Position numbers and translations under genes: made by a program. Below the pieces are notes generated by a model that was not told the DNA's origin, made no database searches, and saw nothing but the letters and a program-made list of their open reading frames with translations. A DNA stretch of 9,398 bases from an uncultured Chloroflexota bacterium (GTDB taxonomy: Bacteria; Chloroflexota; Anaerolineae; Anaerolineales; Villigracilaceae): positions 1 through 9,398 of the forward strand of contig CAILWD010000423.1 of the NCBI GenBank assembly GCA_903837815.1, in the 5' to 3' direction. Of this stretch, positions 1-4,566 are shown piece after piece. Numbering within the stretch: the stretch's first letter is position 1; every line of letters starts with the position of its first letter.

Positions 1-597
1 ATCGGCGTACAGCGTTACCGCATCACCGCCAAAACCGCAGGTGGACACTCATGGGCGGATTATGGTCAGCCTTCGGCAGTGCATGAACTTGCGTCGCTTG
101 TCACCGAGTTGACTTCGATTCGACTGCCAAAGAATCCGCGCACCACGATGAACGTCGGCACCATCCATGGCGGTACGGGAGTTAATGTGCTGGCCGCCGA
201 AGCCAAATGTGAACTCGACTTGCGTTCTGAAGACCCAAGGGCGTTGTTGAAATTAATCCATCAGGTGGAAAAGATTTTGAAGGATGCCGACCGCGAAAAC
301 GCGCGCGTTGTAGCGGAGGTCATCGGCGCGAGGCCGGCGGGCGAAATCCCAGCCGATCACCCGCTGGTGACTCTGGCGATGAGTTGCGTCTCCGGACATG
401 GATTGGAAGCGGTCCTTACTGCAGGCTCCACCGATGCGAATATTCCCCTCAGCCGCGGTATTCCCGCCGTTGTGATGGGAATCTCCACCGGCGGCGGAGC
501 GCACACCCTGAACGAGTACGTGGACCTCGACCCAATTATGAATGGCATCGAGAGCGTGACTCAATTTGTGGAAATGGCGGCAACCAGTGGACAGTGA
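1..597 (+). CDS. M20-family metallopeptidase, C-terminal part (5' end outside window)
   Basis: The reading frame is open from base 1, so the N-terminal metal-binding domain and start codon are missing. Visible are 198 residues. A GGHSW motif at bases 40-54 followed by ADYGQPS is the usual opening of the M20 dimerisation domain, which continues to about base 340. The chain then returns to the catalytic domain with a GSTDANIPLS stretch (bases 433-462) and a GGGAHTLNE motif, whose His at 502-504 is the expected C-terminal zinc ligand. Family knowledge: M20 enzymes are cytosolic di-zinc exopeptidases or deacylases. The GSTDANIPLS plus AHTLNE pattern fits the PepT/tripeptidase-like or aminoacyl-hydrolase branch better than the ArgE/DapE branch, but substrate cannot be read from this fragment. 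It ends with TGA and converges on the osmC-like gene 45 bp away. No clear terminator hairpin is seen between them. Confidence 0.88.
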   Translation: MGVQRYRITAKTAGGHSWADYGQPSAVHELASLVTELTSIRLPKNPRTTMNVGTIHGGTGVNVLAAEAKCELDLRSEDPRALLKLIHQVEKILKDADRENARVVAEVIGARPAGEIPADHPLVTLAMSCVSGHGLEAVLTAGSTDANIPLSRGIPAVVMGISTGGGAHTLNEYVDLDPIMNGIESVTQFVEMAATSGQ

Positions 598-642
598 TCA
601 AGGCGCCGGGCGCAGTCTTGGAGATGTCGATCTGGTGGCTGG

Positions 643-1107
643 TCAATCTGCCTGACCCGTCTTGTACTCTCCCTGTTTCAATACCGTTTTTCCGTCTTCA
701 TCCAGTATTTTATAGACCAGTCGCATGGGAAATACCCTGCCAAGCATCGCCTGGGCGGGACAATACTTCTCTGCAGACAGCCCGATGGCGCGCGCCAAAG
801 CGGTTTCTTCCACGTCTTTGCCGGTGACAAGGTACTCGATCACGGCGCTGGTGAAAACCTTCGGATGCTCTTCAGCGCGCGGCGCATGTACCCGTACCTG
901 GAATTCCTTCACGGGTTGTTTCTTCTTTTGCATGATGGAAACCACATCCATGGCGGTGCAGCCTGCCAGACCCAACACAATGAATTCCATCGGGCGGGCG
1001 GCGGTGTTCTCGCCGCCGGCAGCGTCGGTATCCATCCGTTGTACAAAGCCCGAATCGCTCGCGCCTTCGAAAGCCATTTTTCCCTTCCAATTCAAGACAA
1101 CATCCAT
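643..1107 (-). CDS. OsmC/Ohr-family thiol protein
   Basis: A 154-residue protein of the usual OsmC-fold length. The two family cysteines are present: Cys50 in a GLAGCTAMDV motif and Cys116 in an EKYCPAQAML motif, spaced as in OsmC/YhfA-type proteins. Known members reduce organic hydroperoxides using this cysteine pair; the YhfA/general OsmC branch is poorly characterised, and this sequence (short N-terminus, ENTAARPMEF) looks closer to that branch than to true Ohr. The protein is cytosolic, with no signal or membrane segment. The ATG at 1107-1105 is preceded by AAGGAG (1119-1114) with a 6-nt spacer. This ribosome site lies inside the last codons of the upstream thioredoxin-like gene, only 3 bp away, so the two are certainly co-transcribed and probably translationally coupled. 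The pairing suggests a thiol redox or peroxide defence role (inference). Confidence 0.9.
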   Translation of the reverse strand: MDVVLNWKGKMAFEGASDSGFVQRMDTDAAGGENTAARPMEFIVLGLAGCTAMDVVSIMQKKKQPVKEFQVRVHAPRAEEHPKVFTSAVIEYLVTGKDVEETALARAIGLSAEKYCPAQAMLGRVFPMRLVYKILDEDGKTVLKQGEYKTGQAD

Positions 1108-1110
1108 TTT

Positions 1111-1677
1111 TCACTCCTTGATGAATTTGGTCACATATCTTTCCAGAAATTTTTCCGATACCCCGCCCACCCAGGCCAGGCGCACTCTGCCGTTGCGGTC
1201 GATGACAAAGGAACTGGGCAGGTTGGAAGTGTTGAACAGACGTTGGGCAAGGTAATTTTCGTCGAGCCAGATGGGGAATGTCAAGCCGTAGCTTGCGACA
1301 AAAGGCTCGACCACTTCGGCTGTCTCCTCCTGGTTGATTCCAAGCAGCACAAAGCCCTGCGCCTGGCGCTCTTCGTAGAACGACTGCAAGGCTGGCATCT
1401 CCTCCTTGCACGGCGGGCACCAGGTTGCCCACAGATTGACGAGTACCACACGGCCGGCGTAATCCTGAAGAGAGACGGCTTTTCCCGACAGGTCTTGCAA
1501 ATTCAATTCAGGGGCGGCGTAATCCACCTCAACGGGAATGGTCGATAAGTCAGGTTGAAGCGCGGGCGTGGAATCTTTCAACAACAAAATCAACATGATG
1601 CCGAGCGCAATCAGCCCGACTCCGATCATGAGCGAGGCATAGAAACGCACAGGGGAGGGTTTTACAGTTGGGGTCAT
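1111..1677 (-). CDS. Membrane-anchored TlpA/ResA-type thiol-disulfide oxidoreductase
   Basis: A 188-residue protein. Residues 13-34 form one hydrophobic segment after a short basic N-terminus, which fits an N-in membrane anchor with the catalytic domain outside the membrane. Residues 55-185 are a thioredoxin fold of the AhpC/TSA-Redoxin type: VNLWATWCPPCKEEMP places the redox cysteines at Cys87 and Cys90, and NLPSSFVID supplies the cis-proline at Pro154. The WCPPC active site is typical of TlpA, ResA and CcmG-like reductases, which reduce extracytoplasmic disulfides, for example in apocytochrome c. No cytochrome maturation genes are nearby, so the target is unknown. The gene is first in an operon with the OsmC-like gene. 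The ATG at 1677 has no good Shine-Dalgarno at normal distance; a tiny upstream frame may provide coupling (see 1674-1688). Confidence 0.9.
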   Translation of the reverse strand: MTPTVKPSPVRFYASLMIGVGLIALGIMLILLLKDSTPALQPDLSTIPVEVDYAAPELNLQDLSGKAVSLQDYAGRVVLVNLWATWCPPCKEEMPALQSFYEERQAQGFVLLGINQEETAEVVEPFVASYGLTFPIWLDENYLAQRLFNTSNLPSSFVIDRNGRVRLAWVGGVSEKFLERYVTKFIKE

Positions 1678-1688
1678 TTTTGGGTCAT
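1674..1688 (-). other. Possible four-codon leader (MTQK) overlapping the TlpA-like start
   Basis: Reading the minus strand, an AAGGA (1698-1694) lies a few bases before an ATG at 1688-1686. That ATG opens the frame ATG ACC CAA AAA TGA, whose TGA overlaps the TlpA-like ATG as ATGA. The AAGGA is about 15 nt from the annotated start, too far for normal use, but well placed for the mini-frame. Stop-start coupling could explain how the downstream gene is translated. This is inference from sequence only. A very short frame like this can occur by chance, so confidence is low. Confidence 0.2.
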
Positions 1689-1712
1689 CAATTCCTTGAA
1701 GCGGCGGGATGG

Positions 1713-1734
1713 AAAATCATTACTTCATGATTTT
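1713..1734. promoter_or_regulatory. 22-bp inverted repeat, candidate Crp/Fnr-type operator
   Basis: AAAATCAT at 1713-1720 and ATGATTTT at 1727-1734 are perfect 8-bp inverted arms separated by 6 bp. The 22-bp span with a 6-bp spacer equals the geometry of Crp/Fnr-family operators, although the arm sequence is not the classical TGTGA or TTGAT. It lies between divergent genes and overlaps the candidate -10 of the TlpA-like gene, so a bound regulator would probably repress that promoter. The Crp-like protein encoded next door has no DNA-binding domain, so the binder would have to be another protein. Confidence 0.4.
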
Positions 1735-1760
1735 ATCAAACTACGAACCTGTCATTGCAA
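1732..1760 (-). promoter_or_regulatory. Candidate sigma70-type promoter for the TlpA-like/osmC operon
   Basis: On the minus strand TTGCAA (1760-1755, 4 of 6 matches to the -35 consensus) and GATAAA (1737-1732, 4 of 6 to the -10) are separated by 17 bp. Transcription would begin near 1725, giving a leader of roughly 50 nt. The -10 lies inside the 22-bp inverted repeat. The match is moderate only. Confidence 0.35.
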
Positions 1761-1834
1761 AATGGGAAAAATGTCATCCAGTTTAGGATATTTGGTACTG
1801 GAAACTTATTTGGACGTTGATTAACATAATTTGA

Positions 1835-2290
1835 ATGCTAGACCCATTGCCCATCATTCCGCTCTTTCAAGACCTCGATGCGGCTCAGATCGCCCTTCTC
1901 AAACCCCTTTTCGAGCAATTCTCATGTCAGGCGGGGACGCTGATCCTGGAGCAGGGAAAACCCGCAACCCATCTCTACCTGCTTCTCAAAGGCGAAGTGG
2001 CGATTCATTACAAGCCCTACGATGGACCAGTCATCACTTTAACGCGCCTGCGTGAAGGCGATGTCTTCGGCTGGTCGGCAGTGGTTGGCAGTCCTTGTTA
2101 TACTTCGAGTATCATTAGCGGGACCGAGGTCGAGGCGATCCGCGTGCAGGGCAACAGCCTATTGCGATTGCTTAGCGATGCCCCCGAAACGGGACGGATC
2201 ATCATGGATCGGTTGGCTCGTGTGGTATCCTCTCGTTGGGAAAACGCCCACGCCCAGGTACAATCGCTTTTGAATGCAAGCCAAAGATAA
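1835..2290 (+). CDS. Crp-like cyclic-nucleotide-binding-fold protein without DNA-binding domain
   Basis: A 151-residue protein. Residues 8-115 form the beta-roll of the Crp/Fnr effector domain (LYLLLKGEVAI at 47-57, LREGDVFGWSAVVG at 72-85), followed by one helical segment (118-148) like the dimerisation helix. The chain stops there: the winged helix-turn-helix of full-length Crp/Fnr proteins (about 220 residues) is absent, so it cannot bind DNA in the usual way. In the phosphate-binding cassette the Glu and Arg that hold cAMP are replaced (GWSA and CYTSS), so cAMP binding is doubtful. Cys31 and Cys88 are its only cysteines. No Shine-Dalgarno precedes the ATG; a CATAAT at 1825-1830, 4 bp before it, could be a -10 giving a nearly leaderless mRNA, but no -35 fits. 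The NifU-domain gene follows after 17 bp, so the two very likely work together, for example as a redox or ligand sensor partnered with an Fe-S protein (inference). Confidence 0.85.
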   Translation: MLDPLPIIPLFQDLDAAQIALLKPLFEQFSCQAGTLILEQGKPATHLYLLLKGEVAIHYKPYDGPVITLTRLREGDVFGWSAVVGSPCYTSSIISGTEVEAIRVQGNSLLRLLSDAPETGRIIMDRLARVVSSRWENAHAQVQSLLNASQR

Positions 2291-2292
2291 CT

Positions 2293-2300
2293 AAAGGAGG
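2293..2300 (+). promoter_or_regulatory. Strong ribosome binding site fixing the nifU-domain start
   Basis: AAAGGAGG lies 7 nt before the ATG at 2308, directly after the stop codon of the Crp-like gene. It is one of the best matches to the 16S anti-Shine-Dalgarno in the window. It decides the start against an in-frame ATG at 2236, which would overlap the upstream gene by 55 bp. Confidence 0.8.
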
Positions 2301-2307
2301 CAGTCTC

Positions 2308-2550
2308 ATGGTTGCGGTAGAGTCCAATGAACGCGAAGCGCAATTGCGCGCCTTGATTGAAAAGATCAGCGCCTATATTGAACAATTCCACGGCGGAGCA
2401 GTGGAGTTTGTGTCGTTTGATGGCAGGAAGTTGAAGGTGCGGCTGGGGGGGGCGTGTCTGGGGTGCCCTCTTTTGCCCTCCACCCTGCACGGATGGGTGG
2501 AAGGGACAATCCACCAGTTCTTCCCTGACGTGGAGGTTGTTGGAGAGTAA
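2308..2550 (+). CDS. Stand-alone NifU C-terminal-type Fe-S domain protein
   Basis: An 80-residue protein covering just the NifU-like C-terminal (Nfu) domain. HGGAVEFVSFDG at residues 28-39 and GGACLGCP at 47-54 hold the family's CxxC pair (Cys50, Cys53), which bridges a labile [4Fe-4S] cluster between two subunits in Nfu proteins. Known Nfu proteins carry assembled clusters to apoproteins in the cytosol. This one lacks the N-terminal NifU scaffold and any A-type domain, which is normal for short Nfu proteins. The LPSTLHGWVEG segment after the cysteines is an unusual variant of the more common SSxxTLKxGIE. The gene is second in an operon with the Crp-like gene. An 8-G run (2445-2452) encodes the glycines just before the first cysteine. 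Confidence 0.88.
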   Translation: MVAVESNEREAQLRALIEKISAYIEQFHGGAVEFVSFDGRKLKVRLGGACLGCPLLPSTLHGWVEGTIHQFFPDVEVVGE

Positions 2551-2616
2551 TGGCTTTCCAAATAATCGGGGGACTTTGGTCCGACCCTCTTACAACTTAT
2601 GGAAGTTTGTTATGAT

Positions 2617-2670
2617 AAATACCAGCCTGCCGAAGCGGACTTTCGTGTAGCGGGGCGGGTATTTATTTTT
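2617..2670 (+). terminator. Probable terminator of the Crp-like/nifU-domain operon
   Basis: AAATACC (2617-2623) pairs with GGTATTT (2658-2664); inside it, C-rich and G-rich stretches (CCTGCC and GGGGCGG) can pair imperfectly, and CGAA/TTCG can close the apex. A run of TATTTATTTTTT follows at 2660-2671. The long imperfect stem with a T tail fits an intrinsic terminator, though the bulges weaken the call. Confidence 0.45.
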
Positions 2671-2671
2671 T

Positions 2672-2784
2672 ACCTGACGCTGGGGAGTCTGCTGCAATCC
2701 CAAGCCTTTTTCACGCCTTAGCCTTTTTCCAAGCGGACGGCGTTCCGCCGCCTGCCCCAGCGCAGGTAACGCAAGCCGTTAGGC
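2672..2784 (+). repeat. attC-like recombination site 1 (left R box missing)
   Basis: The left arm ACCTGACGCTGGGG (2672-2685) is the inverse complement of CCCCAGCGCAGGT (2755-2767) except for one extra A (2677). An unpaired base in the left L box is the signature of attC sites folded as single strands. On the right, after a 10-bp spacer, GTTAGGC (2778-2784) matches the R' consensus GTTRRRY exactly. The matching R'' box (RYYYAAC) that should lie about 10-16 bp left of the left arm is absent; that position is taken by the T-rich tail of the terminator. The 69-bp interior is a variable region with a small hairpin (GGCG/CGCC near 2738-2748). It would be the boundary in front of the toxin-antitoxin cassette. 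A non-integron palindromic repeat is the alternative. Confidence 0.55.
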
Positions 2785-2878
2785 ACCTTCCTGCAAAACG
2801 AAGTTCAAAAATTCGTCATCTATTGGTGTAAAATAAATTCAGATAGTCTTGATTTAGAAAATACTGGAGTAAAAAGCC

Positions 2879-3091
2879 ATGACACTTGATGAAAAAATTC
2901 ACCAATATACACAGAAACTTCCGTATTCATTTCAGGAAGAATTGTTTGATTTTGTTCAGTATTTACTTATGAAGGCTGAACAACAGGAAAAACAAGATTG
3001 GGCTTCATTATCTTTATCTTCGGCAATGTGTGATATGGAAGATGAACCAGATTTATACAGCCTTTCTGATTTACGGATAATCTTCGCATGA
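2879..3091 (+). CDS. DUF2281-type antitoxin-like protein
   Basis: A 70-residue acidic protein. KIHQYTQKLPYSFQEELFDFVQYLL at residues 6-30 is an amphipathic helical opening typical of DUF2281 proteins, and SLSSAMCDMEDEPDLYSLSDLRIIF at the C-terminus matches the tail that in this family is thought to bind and cover the toxin. No DNA-binding motif is obvious. The ATG is preceded by GGAG (2866-2869) with a 9-nt spacer. The gene overlaps the MazF-type gene by ATGA, the arrangement that lets antitoxin and toxin be made in fixed proportion. Function as antitoxin is inferred from family and context. Confidence 0.75.
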   Translation: MTLDEKIHQYTQKLPYSFQEELFDFVQYLLMKAEQQEKQDWASLSLSSAMCDMEDEPDLYSLSDLRIIFA

Positions 3092-3447
3092 CGCAAGACT
3101 TGAAGAAAGCAGGGCAAGTTATAGCGTTTCGGTTTCCGCAGACCGACCTTGAAAAAGGTAAGTTGCGCCCTGCGCTTTTGCTGGCAAAATTACCCAATGA
3201 ATATGACGATTGGCTAACTTGTATGATTTCATCACAAACTCGCCATTATGTTTCTGGGTTTGACGAAATAGTACAAGAAAGCGATGATGATTTTGAGCAA
3301 AGTGGGCTAAAAGTTACAAGCATAATTCGAGTTGGGCGTTTAGCGGTTGTATCGGGAGAATCTTTACTCGGCGCAATAGGTCAAATTTCTGATGAGCGTT
3401 TGGAACGAGTTAAGAAACACTTGTCAGATTGGATTTCTAAAAAGTAA
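3088..3447 (+). CDS. PemK/MazF-family toxin (endoribonuclease)
   Basis: A 119-residue protein, the usual MazF length. AGQVIAFRFPQTDLEKGKLRPALLL (residues 8-32) is the SH3-like opening with the conserved Arg27-Pro28, and TCMISSQ (44-50) carries the Ser/Thr that pairs with this Arg in MazF active sites. The C-terminal IRVGRLAVVSGESLLGAIGQISDERLERVKKHL is the usual strand-helix ending. MazF toxins cut mRNA or tRNA at short sequence motifs; the motif recognised here cannot be predicted. Its start overlaps the antitoxin stop (ATGA) with no strong ribosome site of its own, so it depends on coupling. Both genes form one cassette between attC-like sites, where toxin-antitoxin pairs are known to stabilise arrays. 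No inactivating change is visible. Confidence 0.82.
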   Translation: MTQDLKKAGQVIAFRFPQTDLEKGKLRPALLLAKLPNEYDDWLTCMISSQTRHYVSGFDEIVQESDDDFEQSGLKVTSIIRVGRLAVVSGESLLGAIGQISDERLERVKKHLSDWISKK

Positions 3448-3495
3448 AGCGGGCGAGTCTGTTAAAATCCGTCAGGTCGCTTAACCAAAAACGGT

Positions 3496-3631
3496 GGCTA
3501 ACAAAGTATGCACCTGACGTGTGGGACGCTTCGCGTGCGGCATTTTCGAGCGTTTTCCTCGCTTCGAGTTTTTCCTGCTCCCAAGCAGAGTCCACGCCCG
3601 CCCACACGCAGGTAACGTCAAACCGTTGGCA
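3496..3631 (+). repeat. attC-like recombination site 2 (near-complete, 136 bp)
   Basis: All four attC elements can be placed. GGCTAAC (3496-3502) is the R'' box, one base off RYYYAAC. ACCTGACGTGTGGG (3512-3525) is the L'' arm. CCCACACGCAGGT (3601-3613) is the L' arm, and pairs fully with L'' apart from one extra A (3517). GTTGGCA (3625-3631) is the R' box, which looks like GTTAGGCA minus one base. R and L boxes are separated by an unpaired 9-11-bp spacer on each side. The 75-bp interior can form smaller hairpins (CTGCT/AGCAG at 3575-3589). Its right end shares CGCAGGTAACG, AA and CCGTT with site 1 (2761-2780), 846 bp away, so the two belong to one repeat family. The slight decay of both R boxes makes present activity uncertain. 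Confidence 0.62.
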
Positions 3632-3679
3632 CGACCCTTCAAATTGAAGTATTAACACAGCATTGCATTCAGGTATCTT

Positions 3680-4477
3680 ATGAAAATCATTCGTGACATT
3701 TGGCAAGATTTACAAAAAAGACAAAACCTTGATGTTTATATCACGGTAATAATTGCAATCGTGGTATCAATACTCGGCATTTTCCAGATTACTAACTTAA
3801 GTGTGATTATTTCTGCCGTATTAGGAACTTTGGCTTTAGTCTCCATAAGTTTGTTGGTAAACCGTCGAGAAAATGATGAAATCCAAAAAGCAATTTCAAA
3901 AATAGAAACCAAAGGAAAACTTGCAGAATATTTTCTAAAGAGTGACGATGACGTTCCTCAAATTGCTCAACTCATCCCAAATGCACAAAAAATATATTTT
4001 CTCGGTATGAATCTTTCTACAGTAATTCAAACTACAAAATATGAGATTGAAAAAGGTTTGCATAGAGGTCTTGAGGCAAGATTTCTTCTCATGAAACCTG
4101 ATGGAACTGCTATTAATCAGGCGGCATTGCGTAGCAGAAATCATGACGAAGATTACATCAACGAGATGTTAAAAATAAGTTTGTATAGCCTCGAAACAAT
4201 TGCCAAGAATGTGCCAAATGGGAAATTAGAATATAGAGTTATAGATTTTCTGGCTTCATACAGCATACTTGCTATAGACCCTCATCTACCAACAGGGCGC
4301 ATTTTTATTCGTATGCCCGTCTTTAAGTCTCCATCCCAAACACGTCCTCGTTTTGATTTATCATACAAAGATGATTCGATTTGGTCTAAGTTTTTTCTAG
4401 AACAATTTGAAAAGATGTGGGAAGTTTCAGAAACATATGAATCGAAAACAGAGAAGCATAGGTCAACCGCCGCCTAA
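3680..4477 (+). CDS. Two-transmembrane protein of unknown function, possible PLD-like cytosolic domain
   Basis: A 265-residue protein that I do not firmly recognise. Residues 19-37 and 41-60 are two hydrophobic segments joined by a tight turn, so both ends should face the cytosol. Residues 62-88 are charged and helical. Residues 95-250 form a soluble domain with the order AQKIYFLGMNLS (102-113), a helix, LEARFLLMKPDG (a strand ending in KPDG), a long helix, YRVIDF, SILAIDPHLPTGRIFIRM, and a final helix with FFLEQFEKMWE. This order resembles PLD-like domains lacking the HKD catalytic motif, such as those with DUF5919-like C-termini; that likeness is from memory and tentative. The start ATG has only a weak AGG (3671-3673) before it. 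Its TAA stop lies inside an attC-like R'' box (GCCTAAC), as in many integron cassettes. A+T-rich codon use sets it apart from pgm. Confidence 0.7.
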   Translation: MKIIRDIWQDLQKRQNLDVYITVIIAIVVSILGIFQITNLSVIISAVLGTLALVSISLLVNRRENDEIQKAISKIETKGKLAEYFLKSDDDVPQIAQLIPNAQKIYFLGMNLSTVIQTTKYEIEKGLHRGLEARFLLMKPDGTAINQAALRSRNHDEDYINEMLKISLYSLETIAKNVPNGKLEYRVIDFLASYSILAIDPHLPTGRIFIRMPVFKSPSQTRPRFDLSYKDDSIWSKFFLEQFEKMWEVSETYESKTEKHRSTAA

Positions 4478-4490
4478 CAAAGCGTGTAGC
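4472..4490 (+). repeat. Truncated attC-like site 3 (left R box only)
   Basis: GCCTAAC (4472-4478) matches the R'' consensus RYYYAAC exactly and runs on as AAAG, as in site 2 (CTAACAAAG in both). The stop codon of the preceding gene is the TAA within it. No L'' arm of the ACCTGACG type and no right half follow; within 50 bp the sequence becomes the pgm promoter. It appears to be the remnant of the last site of the cluster. Confidence 0.42.
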
Positions 4491-4526
4491 AACTGTTTTG
4501 CCTGTCAGGCTTTCCACCCATGAACT

Positions 4527-4535
4527 TGCTATAAT
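4527..4535 (+). promoter_or_regulatory. Extended -10 promoter of pgm
   Basis: TGC followed by TATAAT (4530-4535) is a perfect extended -10 element, which explains why no good -35 stands 16-18 bp upstream. The transcript would start near 4542, giving a leader of about 25 nt that carries the ribosome site GGAGG (4557-4561). pgm therefore does not depend on the cassette genes upstream. Confidence 0.6.
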
Positions 4536-4566
4536 AAGCAGATATTCCTTATATTTGGAGGCTGCC

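Larger units (their letters stand above)
2551..2878. other. 328-bp gene-free stretch: terminator, attC-like site, upstream region of the toxin-antitoxin pair
   Basis: No coding frame of note is seen. From left to right it holds about 65 bp of nondescript sequence after the nifU-domain gene, a hairpin with a T-rich tail (2617-2670), an attC-like imperfect palindrome (2672-2784), and about 95 bp of A+T-rich sequence before the antitoxin gene. That last part contains TTCAAA (2804-2809) and TAAAAT (2829-2834) with a 19-bp spacer, a weak promoter candidate for the toxin-antitoxin pair. Confidence 0.6.
2672..4490 (+). mobile_element. Integron-like cassette cluster without visible integrase (CALIN-like)
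   Basis: Three attC-like sites or remnants, all in the same orientation, frame two cassettes. Cassette 1 (about 2779-3625, 847 bp) holds the DUF2281/MazF pair. Cassette 2 (about 3626 to the remnant at 4472) holds the two-transmembrane protein. All three genes read in the direction expected for cassettes (stop codon towards R''), and the last gene's stop codon is inside the R'' box. The block is A+T-richer than the flanking genes and sits between complete, compact chromosomal units (Crp-like/nifU operon and pgm). No integrase or attI is present in this window; whether one exists elsewhere cannot be told. Degenerate R boxes at each site suggest an old, perhaps immobile, cluster. Confidence 0.5.

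Noticed and set aside
1750..1777. Direct repeat TGTCAT at 1750-1755 and 1772-1777, 22 bp apart
   Set aside because: Six-base repeats at this distance are easily due to chance, and neither aligns with a plausible promoter for either divergent gene.
1817..1830. FNR-like box (TTGAT followed by ATAAT) before the Crp-like gene
   Set aside because: The left half matches but the right half matches only 3 of 5 positions of ATCAA; too weak in an A+T-rich leader.
2236..2307. In-frame ATG upstream of the NifU-domain start
   Set aside because: It would overlap the Crp-like gene by 55 bp with no ribosome site, while AAAGGAGG stands at the right distance from 2308.
3680..4477. Active phospholipase D (HKD nuclease) reading of the two-transmembrane protein
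   Set aside because: No HxKxxxxD motif is present, so at most a non-catalytic PLD-like fold can be proposed.
4498..4566. In-frame ATG 23 codons upstream of the chosen pgm start
   Set aside because: It lies before the promoter and lacks a ribosome site, and the extra residues have no counterpart in Pgm proteins.
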